DNA from: Haemaphysalis longicornis
Taxonomy: Eukaryota > Arthropoda > Arachnida > Ixodida > Ixodidae
Direction of reading: 5' to 3'
Length of the DNA stretch: 64,000 nt
Assembly: GCA_013339765.2 (NCBI GenBank)
Contig: CM023454.1
Coordinates: 144,435,211 to 144,499,210, forward strand
The position numbers and the translations under genes were made by a program. Positions 20,217-30,491 of this stretch are shown here, one piece after another; position 1 is the stretch's first letter; every line of letters starts with the position of its first letter. The notes under the pieces are model-generated. The model was not told the DNA's origin. It saw only the letters and a program-made list of their open reading frames with translations, and made no database searches.

Positions 20217-20325
20217 AATTACTTCTCTTCCCATGGGATTTCAACCCGGGCCTCCAGCGCCGGAGAAAAGCGCGTTACCAACCACGCTATCTCCGCAGTT
20301 TGCCAGCGGTGGAACATTGTTGTTG
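20217..20325 (-). repeat. tRNA-derived SINE-like element
   Basis: On the minus strand there is an A-box-like TAGCGTGGTTGGTAACG and a B-box-like GGGTTGAAATCC at about tRNA spacing, followed by a T-rich tail. The cloverleaf is not intact. A second unit with the same layout lies at 36655-36760. Confidence 0.5.
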
Positions 20326-20503
20326 TTGCTAACTCTTTTATGCAAAAAAAGGAAGGCCGGAGGCCTTGTGGGGGAGTTGGGAGGGGAGGATTCATGGTTG
20401 AAGGGGCTCGTAATGTTTGTGGTCATCGGGAGGCGGCGTCAGAACACTTGTTCAGCATTGAATATTCCATTCAATGGTGTAGGCCATGACTGCATAACTC
20501 GCG

Positions 20504-20777
20504 CTAGGCCGCTCTTAGTGGCGAACGTATTATGAGATTAATTGTGCGTTCATCTAATGTGAGAGGATCGTTACGGGTTGAGGGATCTGGGTTTGGGGAA
20601 GAAATTCCGGTAGCGGGAGAATCCGGGGCATATCCAGACCAGGTGGTGCAAATCAGCCTTAATGGCTGGCTTACAGTATGGACATTTTGGGTTGATGTGG
20701 GGGTAGTAGTACCAGTTGCGAATTGTTTCCGGTGAAAATATTGCATGTGTAAAACTTGTTAATTCTTTCTTCGTGGC
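20504..20777 (-). pseudogene. LINE ORF2 C-terminal zinc-finger fragment
   Basis: The minus strand encodes CPYCKPAIKADLHHLVWIC, the Cys/His cluster (CX2C...HX4-5C) found at the C-terminus of I-type LINE ORF2 proteins, preceded by a THAIFSPETIRNWYYYPH segment. The frame shifts soon after. It is only a 3' scrap, and a SINE body lies immediately to its right. Confidence 0.55.
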
Positions 20778-20794
20778 ACATACCCACTGGACAC

Positions 20795-20913
20795 CCGTGT
20801 GTACGAGATTTCGGCGCACGTTAAAGATCCCCAGGCGGTCAAAATTAATCCGGAGCCCTCCACTACGGCGCGCCTCATCGCCTGCGTTGCGTCGGCGCGT
20901 TAAACCCTACAAT
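20795..20913 (+). repeat. Ruka-type tick SINE, 3' body
   Basis: It contains the hallmark order CACGTTAAAGATCCCCAGG, then GGTCAAAATTAATCCGGAG, CCCTCCACTACGGCG and a GTTAAACCCTACAATCAATC end. From memory this is the body of the abundant tRNA-derived SINE of ixodid ticks. The tRNA-like head is missing, so it is 5' truncated. Confidence 0.65.
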
Positions 20914-21585
20914 CAATCAAGCATCATACCCGCGGGGGGTATTGGCCAGGCATCGAGAGCTTTGAAGGGCTTATGTGCCCACTTCACAAAATTTACAAAA
21001 AATGGCTGACAATTACGATACTCCCTAATGCGAAATGTGAGCGCAGCTGTTTAGCTGGTTCGACTTTCCAAAATATGTTCAAGGAAATAATTTCGGACAG
21101 ACGTATATGTATAGCTACAGACCCCTTTTATTCTTCACATATTACCTTATTCGCGGTGCGACTGCCACGCTAACCCGGGCATCGCGGGAGGCAGCAAGTG
21201 TGTGCGGTCCACAGCCGCGCCGCAGACACTCCTGTGATGCAGCGCTTTGTTTGCGCATTGGTATCGGTGGACGTGCTACGCATTAGTGATCGCGTCATCG
21301 GCTAGCACACAACCGTGACAACGCGCTCGACGAGTGTTGCCGAAACAGGTACACCCACGAGAAGCTTCGCGTACTCCCATTTTCTCGTCAGTGGAAGGGC
21401 TATCAATTTTTTACTTTTTTTGTTTGGAATCACTTACCGCCGCCTTACTAAGGGAACTATAGACGGTTGCAGCACGTGGGATCTTTGTAATGGAGAGGCA
21501 AGTCTGCCGCATTGGGATCCTGTTAAACAAAACCAATAACTGAGATTTTATTGCTACTCGATCGTAAAAACAAAACTTGAACCGT
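20914..21585. other. No recognised gene
   Basis: Frames are short. I recognise no domain or repeat. Confidence 0.35.
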
Positions 21586-21790
21586 AATACGTCCAGCAGA
21601 TGGGCCAGATGGAATGTGGTCATGATGGCCAGCAAAATATAAACACAAGACGAGAAGAGTAGGACACAGGCACTATCTAAAAACTGAAAATTTAGTAAGA
21701 AAACACGAATAACTTAGACATAAAAAAGGGGGCAGTTATTAGCCATAGCGCCCCGATTGCAAAGAACACAATAAAGCCACCAATATTATC
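21586..21790 (-). repeat. Non-palindromic relative of the hairpin elements
   Basis: Read left to right this has a head-like GGGCCAGATGG, then AGCAAAATATAAACACAAG and a GAAGAGTAGGACACAGG stretch, the same word order seen in the hairpin elements (head, A-rich word, then a purine-rich ACACAGGAC word). It then runs on into sequence with no inverted copy. It may represent the longer source repeat from which hairpin copies derive. The match is by pattern, so the call is tentative. Confidence 0.35.
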
Positions 21791-22390
21791 TGAAGTAATC
21801 TACAAACACGAGCTGTCTAGGAAGGACACTTCTGCATCTGTCAAGGGAATTGAATGATGGCCCACGTACGTGTCTTCATTTTTATTTCGCGGGTGCGCTG
21901 GCTCTTGCGCTTCACCACAATAACTGTTCGATTGAGCTCGGGGGCGCAGCCGCACTGGCGGCAACGAAGGGAAAGGTGTGACGGCGCCCCAGTTCGGATA
22001 GCTAGCGAGTTCTCTTTAAGCGGTAATTAGGCACCGTCCCGCCCCGTTTGGTCTAAATACGTGCCACCGCATGATAAGGCGACGTAGTATAACGAGCCGT
22101 ATTCGCAGTCTGTCAAAGTGTAGAGTGCTTTCAAGAGAACTTTTCACTACCAGTAGCTCCTCTTCCTTCCTTCAATCCTTTTGTCAATTATCGCGCTCAT
22201 GCTTCTGCGCTTCCTGGCCACGCGGAAGATGACGTCCACGTTGTAATGACCAGCGATAGCTTTCAAATTGCGTGAGGTAGAACGTGGATAGAGAATAACT
22301 GTGATTTGTCTTCGCCCATCTGATGGCATTGCCGCCGCATTCAGTTTATCTTTTAAATGGGGAGCATTTCTTAGGTTCGCCATCTCCTCC
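21791..22390. other. No recognised gene
   Basis: A minus-strand frame at 22147-22413 has no recognisable domain. Composition becomes CpG-rich toward the promoter on the right. Confidence 0.35.
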
Positions 22391-22410
22391 TTCCATAGGC
22401 GTCCGCAGCT

Positions 22411-22850
22411 CATGACGTCACGTCGAGGCGCAGTGCGCGCCTCTCCCCCGTACCCTCCTCGTTCTCAACAATAGCTGCGGCGGTGCGGCAGGAGCGCGTC
22501 TGTGCGCGCATGCGCCGTAGCTGCCCCGTGCGCCTCGTCGCTCTCAACAACAGCGGCGGCGGTGCGGGGGGAACGCGTCTGCGCGCGCATGCGCAGTAGT
22601 TACCCCGCGCGTTCCGTCGCGCTCAGCAGCAAAAGCGGCAGGTGTACACGTGATAGCGGCGTGACAGCTGCGTGACAACAGCGTGGTGGGAGGCGTGGAA
22701 AGGTCGCGCGCTTGTGTACGGAAGTGCGCGCATGCGCGTCTGTCCCCCATTCTCCTCTCCCTCGGCAACGCGCGCAGTGTATATAAGCGGCGGAGCGCGC
22801 GTTCGAACTTCAGTCAAGTGCGTCTTTGCTTGCCTTTCATTTGGCTCAAG
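22411..22850 (+). promoter_or_regulatory. TATA/initiator promoter with tandem NRF1-like sites
   Basis: A CpG island contains a CRE (TGACGTCA, 22413-22420), three GCGCATGCGC palindromes (22506-22515, 22585-22594, 22728-22737) that match the NRF1 core, a TATA box TATATAAG (22780-22787), and an arthropod-type initiator TCAGTC (22810-22815) with its A 32 bases after the start of the TATA box. The two leftmost palindromes lie in ~79-bp tandem GC-rich units. A 39-base leader then reaches an ATG at 22851. Spacing of TATA and Inr is what a focused RNA polymerase II promoter needs. Confidence 0.65.
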
Positions 22851-22923
22851 ATGAAGTATAAGCGATGGAAGCAACAGTACCGTCAACAAGTTAAGCATTC
22901 CAAACCCTCCCCACATCCAAACG
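22851..22923 (+). CDS. Putative first coding exon of an unknown gene (partial)
   Basis: From the ATG right after the promoter leader (context CAAGATGA) the frame gives 24 codons, very basic (starts MKYKRWKQQYRQQVKH), then a good 5' splice donor ACG|GTAAGC at 22924. The exon ends in phase 1. Without splicing the frame closes at 22964. No following exon was found before the RTE region at 23363, so the rest may lie beyond the window or the gene may be dead. The protein family is not recognised. Confidence 0.45.
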
Positions 22924-22964
22924 GTAAGCCCAAACTACCCAATTACGCAACTTTCACGCAATAG

Positions 22965-23362
22965 AAACACCCCTATGACGCATTTACTCGAGTTCCCACC
23001 GTGGGAAGACGCGGGTGGGCGGCTTTTTTGGTTCTCCCTTCAGTCGTTTTAACAGTCGCTGCAGCACACACGAAGAGCCGTGCGCGGGAACCCAGATATT
23101 TACTATCTACCAACTTAGCGTGAAGAACTTTCGCGCACAATACGTGAACAGGACTTCTTTAGCGCTGAGCAAAGGCGCGACGTGGCCAACACGTTCTTAA
23201 TAATCTCGGAGTGGACCGAGTGAAAACTTAGAAGGGGCTGAACCCGGAGGAATGTGACCAGCAAACATGATTGCTTTGGAATCCTAGAGAAAGGTAAAGG
23301 AAAATTGAAGCACATTGTCCCTTGGAACTTAGACGTAAAGGTAGAAACCTTTGCCCCTCTCC
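22965..23362. other. No recognised gene
   Basis: If the exon at 22851 is real, this is its first intron. No exon or repeat seen. Confidence 0.3.
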
Positions 23363-23393
<31 letters not shown>

Positions 23394-26300
23394 CCAGCCT
23401 ATCTACGCCCACTGCAGGGCGAAGGCCTCTTCCATTATTCTCCAATTATCTCGGTCCTGTGCCAACTGTGACCAATTTTTCCCCGCAAACTTCTTGATTT
23501 CATCTGCCCATCTAACTTTGTGCCGCCCCCTGCAACGCTTGCCTTCTCTAGGGATCCACTCTGTTTCCCTTAATAACCAGCGGTTATCTTGCCTTCGCAA
23601 TACATGCCCTGCCAACGTCCATTTCTTCTTCTTAATTTCTACTAATATGTCTTTAACACCAGTTTGCTCCCTGACCAACTCCGCTCTCTTCTTGTCCCTT
23701 AATGTTACACCTATCATTTTCCGCTCCATTTCCCGCTGAGTCGTTCTCAATTTAAAGGAGTACTGACACGAAATTTCTCGCTTTCAGTTTTTATGCTGTA
23801 AAGAGTACCATTGGCCCAGTAATTACGAAAATCGAACCGAAAGCTGTCAGCCGCCAACACAGAATTAATTATAGCACGTTTATTGCAACCAATTTCAAAT
23901 TTGGTCGCCGCGCGGGAAAATGGCCGTTCGAAGGCCAGCCTGCAGGCGGGCCAGCCTTACGTCACGGTCTCACCCGTGACGTCAGGGACGTTTTTTTTTC
24001 CTCCATGCGTTCGCCGCATCGTCTGCTACGATTTCACATGGTCCGCGACTCGCCCGCGCAGTCGACATGTCGTCAGAATCGTCAGACTCGGATGAGTGAC
24101 TGCCACCCGACAGACAGAACAACTTTATTTGGCCAGGCGATTAGGCCGGCGATGTCTTCGCCGTCGTCCGTTTTTAATATCACTGCGGCTCGAAGCGGCG
24201 CAGACCGTGATAGCAACAGCTTGTCGCCACTCTTCTAATCAATCTGATCACGAAAAAGAAGCTCCACATGCGAGAAAGTATATGTTAGTGTGTTGAAAAT
24301 TGTGCTAGGAGTTGTTATCAGCGCTGAATTTAAAAGGGGCGTTCAGATATTTGCCGCGATGGTAAGCCTACGCTGACCGGCCGCGGAGGTTCGGCGCTCC
24401 GACCCAGCACTGCTGGCACCACGGTGCGGCGAGCGGCCGAAAGATGCCGCCACCTGCGCGCTAGAATCAAAACAGGCCACGGCAGATGTCTTGGTCGCCG
24501 ATCGCTGGAACGGAAATTATTGCCAAAATAAAGCTTCATATGCGAAAAAGGGGATGATAGTATGGTGAAAAGTTGTGTAAGGGATGGTAATTCGCAGTTG
24601 TACAGATACCAGCGATGAAATAGTCGCCACGATACCAAGTTCCCAACACCCAAGGTGACCCGTGCAACCCCGAGCCCGCTGGCTTGGGCGTCAGTTATTG
24701 CGGCCGCCGGCGCGCACGAACTCAGTCCACGTTTAGCGCTGCATGTCGTCGCGTGGAAAATAATGCATCTTGGCGTCGTCGTCGATTTGCTCGGACAGAA
24801 TTCCACGAGCAGTACTTCGCATACCGCGAGCTTGCCATAGCACAACTTGGGCGAGCTCGGTGACGCGCACCGCCGCCTCGCCGCGGTGCCCGTCGACATC
24901 GCGCAGTTTTCGGCACTAGTGCCGAACACCATGCGCCTGCAACAAACTGAAAAGCAAAGACGTGGAACACGCAACGTTTACAAGCATTGCTCACACAGAT
25001 ACGCCCACGTCTCCTGCCAAACGAATACCACAGACAACAGCGGCGCAGGATATCGTTTCCAGTTCTGAAAACGACTATATGAAGTCACCCTGAACCGGCC
25101 AGACACGCAGGCCAATATTTCGTCACGCCGAAAGCAATTGCGCTAGTGCTGCCGATTTGTGGAAGCTCGCGGCCTGGACAATCAAAATCGATTTTAGATG
25201 TGATTCCGGCCTCGGATCGCTGGAAAAATTTCTGTGAGGCATCTGTACAAACTACTGAAGCCAATTATATGATTTTTAGGTATCAAAATTTGGTGTCAGT
25301 ACTCCTTTAAGTTGAACCCTCTTAGTGAGCCTCCAAGTTTCTGCCCCGTAGGTGAGTACCGGTAAGATGCAGCTGTCATACACTTTTTTCTTCAGCGACA
25401 ATGGTAGGCTGCTATTCATTATCTGAGAATGTCTGCCATATGCACCCCACCCCATTGGGATCCTTCTGATTATCTCTGCCTCGTGGTTGGGATCTGGGGT
25501 CACAACTTGGCCTAAGTTGATATATTCGCTTACCACTTCCACTGCCTCGCCACCTATCTCAAACTGCTGTGCTGTCCCGAGGTTATTGATCATTACTTTA
25601 GTTTTCTGCATATTAATTTTCAGGCCCACGGTTCTGCTCTATTCGCCCATGGCGGAAAGCATGCTTTGCAATTCGTCCCCCGAGTTACTCAGCAAGGCAA
25701 CGTCGTCAGCAAATCTGAGGTTACTGAGGTATTCTCCATTAACCCTTACTCCCACCTGTTCCCAATCCAACGTTCTGAATACTTCTTGTAAGCATGCTGT
25801 GAATAACAATGGAGAGATTGTGTCTCCTTGTCCTTATAGGTATACCCTTCCTTATACGTATTTTACTGCTCTCCCTATGGAGGATGACGGTAGCTGTAGA
25901 CCCATTGTAGATATCCTCTAGTATTCCTACATAATGCTCATCTACACCCTGGTTCCGTAAAGCCTGAATGACTGCTAGGGTTTCGACCGAGTCAAGTGCT
26001 TTCTCATATTCTATGAAGGCTATATATAGGGGTTCGGTATACTCAGCGCACTTCTCTATCACCTGTGATTTATCGTGTGAATATGGTCCATCGTTGAATA
26101 ACTTTTACGGAACCCCGCTTGTTCTTTAGGTTGACTGAAATCTAAGGTTGCAGAGATTCGGTTAGCGATTACCTTGGTAAATACCTTGTAGACGACTGAC
26201 AGTAAGCTGATCGCCTGTAATTTTTCAAGTCCTTCATGTCGCCCTTCTTATGGATTAGGATGATGTTCGCGTTCTTCCAAGATTCCCGTACCATTGCGGT

Positions 26301-26425
26301 CATTAGGCATTGCGTATACAGGTTTGCCAGTTTTTCAAGTACAATTTCTCCGCCTTCTTTCAAGAGGTTTGCTGTTATCTGATCCTCACCAGGTGCTTTG
26401 CCCCCTTTCGTTTCGACTAAAAAAA
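23363..26425 (-). mobile_element. RTE LINE, 5'-truncated, split by a TTAA transposon
   Basis: On the minus strand the element runs from about 26425 to 25311, then resumes from 23755 to 23363 after an inserted transposon. It encodes KAPGEDQITANLLKEGGEI (RT start), an RT middle with IEYEKALDSVE, NGEYLSNLRFADDVALLS (catalytic FADD), and the C-terminal RQDNRWLLRETEWIPREGK region. It ends in (ATG)n, which appears as the CAT repeat at 23366-23394. The endonuclease half is missing. Several frameshifts and stops are present. RTE elements typically end in such short repeats. The plus-strand copy starting at 26430 is its close relative. Confidence 0.85.
23756..25306. mobile_element. 1551-bp TTAA-site DNA transposon
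   Basis: Inverted ends AGGAGTACTGACAC / GTGTCAGTACTCCT (about 20 bp with one mismatch) are flanked by TTAA at 23752-23755 and 25307-25310. The related RTE copy has a single TTAA at 29124-29127 at the same site, which is a paralogous empty site and proves the boundaries. Internal frames (for example minus 24974-24330) show no transposase domain that I recognise; a short Ser/Asp-rich start (MSSESSDSDE) lies at about 24068. It is probably non-autonomous. TTAA targeting suggests a piggyBac-like enzyme, but the end sequence is not diagnostic. Confidence 0.8.
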
Positions 26426-26429
26426 AATC

Positions 26430-29400
26430 CGCGTATTGATGGAATTGCACAAAGGGGCTTGGGGTGCGGTCTGACCCCGGTGACCATTGCCGGTAATGCA
26501 CTCCCTCACCAGAGCAGGATTGGCCACCCTGGTGTAGTAACGGCCACAACCTCCCATGAATACACCAATTAACCATCGGCCCTCAGTCCCCAGCAGCTGC
26601 GAAGCAACTGACCAGGGCGGCGGCCAGACCTGTGACGCAGCAGAGGGTGCTAAGAATCCCTGGATCCGGACAGGCCGCCAATGGAATCTGAACCTGGCAA
26701 CATTTACGCGCGAACCTTATCTTACGAAGCAAGTGTTGTTTGAGGAATTAGAGGGCATTAAATGGGATGCAATAGGGCTTAGCGAGGTTAGGAGAGCAGG
26801 CGAAGCCTTTACGGTGCTGAGAAATGGACACGTCCTATGTTACCGGTGTCTAGAGGACAGAAGAGAGCTGGGAGTGGGTTTTCTAGTCAATAAAAGCATA
26901 GCTGGCAACATAGACGAATACTATAGCATTAACGAAAGGGCAGCAGGTCTTGTAATTAGGCTCAATAAGAGGTACAAGCTCAAGGTGGTGCAGGGCTATC
27001 CGCCCACTGCCAGCCACGACGACCAAGTAGTGGAACGCTTCTATGAAGATGTGGAATCGGCAATGGCTAAAGTAAAAACACAGTATACCGTAGTTATGGG
27101 GGACTTCAAGGCTAAAGTAGGCAAGAATCAGTCTGGAGACAAGGCAGTTGGGAACTATGGTCTGGGCTGTAGAAATAGCAGGGGGGGCCTACTAGTTGAG
27201 TTTGCAGAACGGGATAACCTACGCATAATGAATACCTTCTTCTGTAAACGGCAGGGTCGGAAGTGGACCTGGAGGAGCCCGAATGGGGAGCACAAAAATG
27301 AAATAGACTTCATATTATGCGATAACCCTGGCGTCGTGCAGGATGTGGAAGTTCTCGGAAGGGTAAGGTGTAGTGACCACCGTATGGTAAGATCTCGAAT
27401 TAGGCTAGATTTGAAGAGCGAACGCAACAAGCTAGTACGAAAGAAGCCGATAAATGAGCTAACAGTAAGACGCAAAGTAGAAGAATTCAGGATCGCGCTG
27501 CAGAACCGATATTCCGCCCTTAACGAGGAAGCCGAGCTTACCACACAGGAAGCCAGCGACAACCTTACACGCGTTATCACGGAGTGTGCAGTACACGTCG
27601 GGGGCACTATGGCTAGACAGGATACTGGTAAACTTTCACAGGAGACGAAAGATCTAATCAGGAAACGGCAAACCATGAGAATCTCTACCGCAGCTGACAG
27701 AATAGAACTAGCCGAGCTCTCGAAGTTAATCAATAAGCGCAAGACAGCTGACATACGGAAGTATAATATGGAGAGGATCGAATACGCTGTAAAGAACGGA
27801 GGTAGCCTGAAAGCAGTGAAGAGACGTCTTGGCGTGGGGAAAAATGAGATGTATGCCCTTAAGGATAAGCAAGCAATGTCATCACAAATAGGTATAAAAT
27901 AGTCACAGTGGCCGAGGAGTTCTATAGGGATCTGTACAGTAGCCGGGACATACAGGTTAATGCCGAACGAGACCGTAGTTCAGAGGAGATAGACATCCCA
28001 CCAGTAATGACCGAAGAAGTAAGGAAGGCTTTGAAACAAATGAAATGGGGCAAAGCACCTGGTGAGGATCAAATAACAGCAGACCTCTTGAAGGATGGCG
28101 GAGAAATTGTACTTGAAAAACTTGCAAACCTGTATACGCAATGCCTAATGACCGCAATGGTACCGGAATCTTGGAAGAACGTGAACATCATCCTAATCCA
28201 TAAGAAAGGCGACATGAAGGACTTGAAAAATTATAGGCCGATCAGCTTACTGTCAGTCGTCTACAAGGTATTTACCAAGGTAATCGCTAACCGAATCTCT
28301 GCAACCTTAGATTTCAGTCAACCTTAAGAACAAGCAGGGTTCCATAAAGGTTATTCAACAAGGGACCATATTCACACGATCAATCAGGTGATAGAAAAGT
28401 GCGCTGAGTATACCGAACCCCTATATATAGCCTTCATAGATTGTGAGAAAGCATTTGACTCGGTCGAAACCTTACCAGTCATTCAGGCTTTACGGAACCA
28501 GGGGGTAGATGAGCATTATGTAAGAATACTAGAGAATATCTGCAATGAATCTACAGCTACCATCATCCTCCATAGGGACAGCAGTAAAATACCTATAAGG
28601 AAGGGTGTCAGACAAGGAGACACAATCTCTCCAATGTTATTCACAGCATGCTTACAAGAAGTAGTCAGAACGGTGGATTGGGAACAGGTGGGAGTAAGGA
28701 GAATACCTCAGTAACCTCAGATTTGCTGATGACGTTGCCTTGCTAAGTAACTCGGGGGACGAATTGCAAAGCATGCTTTCCGCACTGGGCAAACACAGTA
28801 GAACCGTGGGCCTGAAAAATAATATGCAGAAAACTAAAATAATGATCAATAACCTCGGGACAGCACAGCAGTTTGAGATAGGTGGCGAGGCAGTGTTAGT
28901 GGTAAGCGAATATATCTACTTAGGGCAAGTTGTGACCCAAGATCCAAACCATGAGGCAGAGATAATTAGAAGGATCAGGATGGGGTGGGGTGCATATGGC
29001 AGAATTCTCAGATAATGAATAGCAGCCGACCATTGTCGCTGAAGAAGAAAGTGTATGACAGCTGCATCTTACCGGTACTCACCTACGGGGCAGAAACCTG
29101 GAGGCTCACTAGGAGGGTTCAACTTAAATTGAGAACGACTCAGCGGGCAATGAAGCGAAAAATGATAGGTGTAACATTAAGGGACAAGAAGAGAGCGGAG
29201 TGGGTCAGGGAAAAACGCGTGTTAAGGACATATTAGTACAAATTAAGAAGAAATGGACGTGGGCAGGGCATGTAATGCGAAGGCAAGATAACCGCTGGTC
29301 ATTAAGGGTAACAGAGTGGATCCCTAGAGAAGGCAAGGGTTGCAGGGGGCGGCAGAAAGTTAGATGGGCAGATGAGATCAAGAAGTTTGCGGGGATAAAT

Positions 29401-29506
29401 TGGTCACAGTTGGCAGAGGACCGAGATAATTGGAGAAGAATGGGAGAGTGATTTGCTCTGCAGTGGGTGTAGATAGGCTGGTGATGATGATGATGATGAT
29501 GATGAC
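26430..29506 (+). mobile_element. RTE LINE, near full length, RT broken
   Basis: A single-ORF element with AP endonuclease (26556-27902), then RT (27908-29450), ending in (GATGAT)n at about 29480-29506. It lies head to head with the truncated minus-strand RTE. The endonuclease frame is intact; RT has several lesions. The 5' boundary near 26430 is inferred from the end of homology to the minus copy. Confidence 0.85.
26556..29451 (+). pseudogene. RTE endonuclease-reverse transcriptase, broken
   Basis: The 448-codon endonuclease part carries WDAIGLSEVRR, VVMGDFKAKVG and CSDHRMVRSRI. RT motifs follow: WGKAPGEDQITADLL, YRPISLLSVVYKV, DCEKAFDSVE, GVRQGDTISPMLF and, in a shifted frame, NLRFADDVALLS. 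Lesions: a one-base loss at about 27893, a TAA at about 28325, an 8-base deletion at about 28700 (the minus copy retains these bases just before NGEYLSN), a one-base loss at about 29004, and one more near 29218. Such genes are often misnamed craniofacial development protein 2-like in arthropod annotations. Confidence 0.85.
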
Positions 29507-29575
29507 AAGTTCGCTCCAAATAAACGTTACTTCATCAAGAACCTGGCGTCGTTCCTGGCTGCGTTACAGTATAAG
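29507..29575 (+). repeat. LTR 3'-end fragment
   Basis: AGTTCGCTCCAAATAAACG and GGCGTCGTTCCTGGCTGCG resemble the end of the LTR-like repeat at 45468-45537 (same order, with AATAAA). It is a short scrap directly after the RTE tail. Confidence 0.4.
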
Positions 29576-30130
29576 GAGACAGTATAGGTCCCTACAGAAA
29601 ATAGTGCAAACATGTTAGGAAGTGCACCATCGTTTTACTAATAAACGCGCCTCCATTCACCAAAATCCCCTACGTAAGGTGGTTTTTAAGCACTCACATA
29701 AAGTGAAACAAACGTACGATACAATACTTTTAACATTTGCACATGCACAGAAGGATGGACTTCCCAGAAAGCATTCGGTTTGTTTTACGTACATTGAGTG
29801 TAGGCTACGCAGAGGTTGGAAAACGACCTCACCAGCTTCTACGTCACCCCAAAATTAAATTTTTGTCGATATGACCTCAACCTCACCGTTTAGGTTTAGG
29901 CCGAGAAGGGCGAGCTCAGCATAGCGTGGGATAAACCCATGTATGTTAGTTAACAGGTGACGGACGACTAACAGGAGCCTCCCAGAAGTATGCCAAGCCC
30001 CCTTCTCTAGCACTCCCTTTACTTCATATTTACCGCAAAGGTATACAAAGTACTTAACACGCCAAATGTCTTTCTACGACGCCATACGACGCCAAATTGT
30101 GCGTCGTAAGGCACGTGCCATCAGAAAATG
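29576..30130. other. No recognised gene
   Basis: No domain or repeat recognised between the LTR scrap and the I-clade LINE. Confidence 0.35.
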
Positions 30131-30491
30131 ATTATCGCGGTGTCTCTCCTTCTGGAGGAGATTACGACAACGTGAGACAACGACAGCCCGAGGCCCTAAG
30201 GGACTTCGCCTCTAAAAGCTAGAGGAGCTTTCTGCGACGCTGCAGGCACCCAGAATTGCCACCTTTCGATTCAGCTCGTCCCCCGCTTTCTTTGGATACT
30301 ACCCAAGGTTAGCTGGAATCAAGATTTCCCTGACCGACAACCCATTCTTCGAAGACCACGCTACCGCTCCACGCTAGCCCTAACGCCGGCACATCACCAG
30401 CTGCGCGGCGTTCCTGGCAAGCTACGCCGCGTCCCCCTGACTTCTGGCCACGTGCCTTACCGGCAAGTGCGCCGACGTTCCCTACGCGAAC

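Noticed and set aside
24330..24974. A 214-codon minus-strand frame inside the TTAA element as a transposase
   Set aside because: No DDE-type motif or transposase domain is visible; composition fits GC-rich non-coding sequence.
27155..27754. A 199-codon minus-strand frame
   Set aside because: Antisense shadow of the RTE endonuclease, which has clear motifs on the plus strand.
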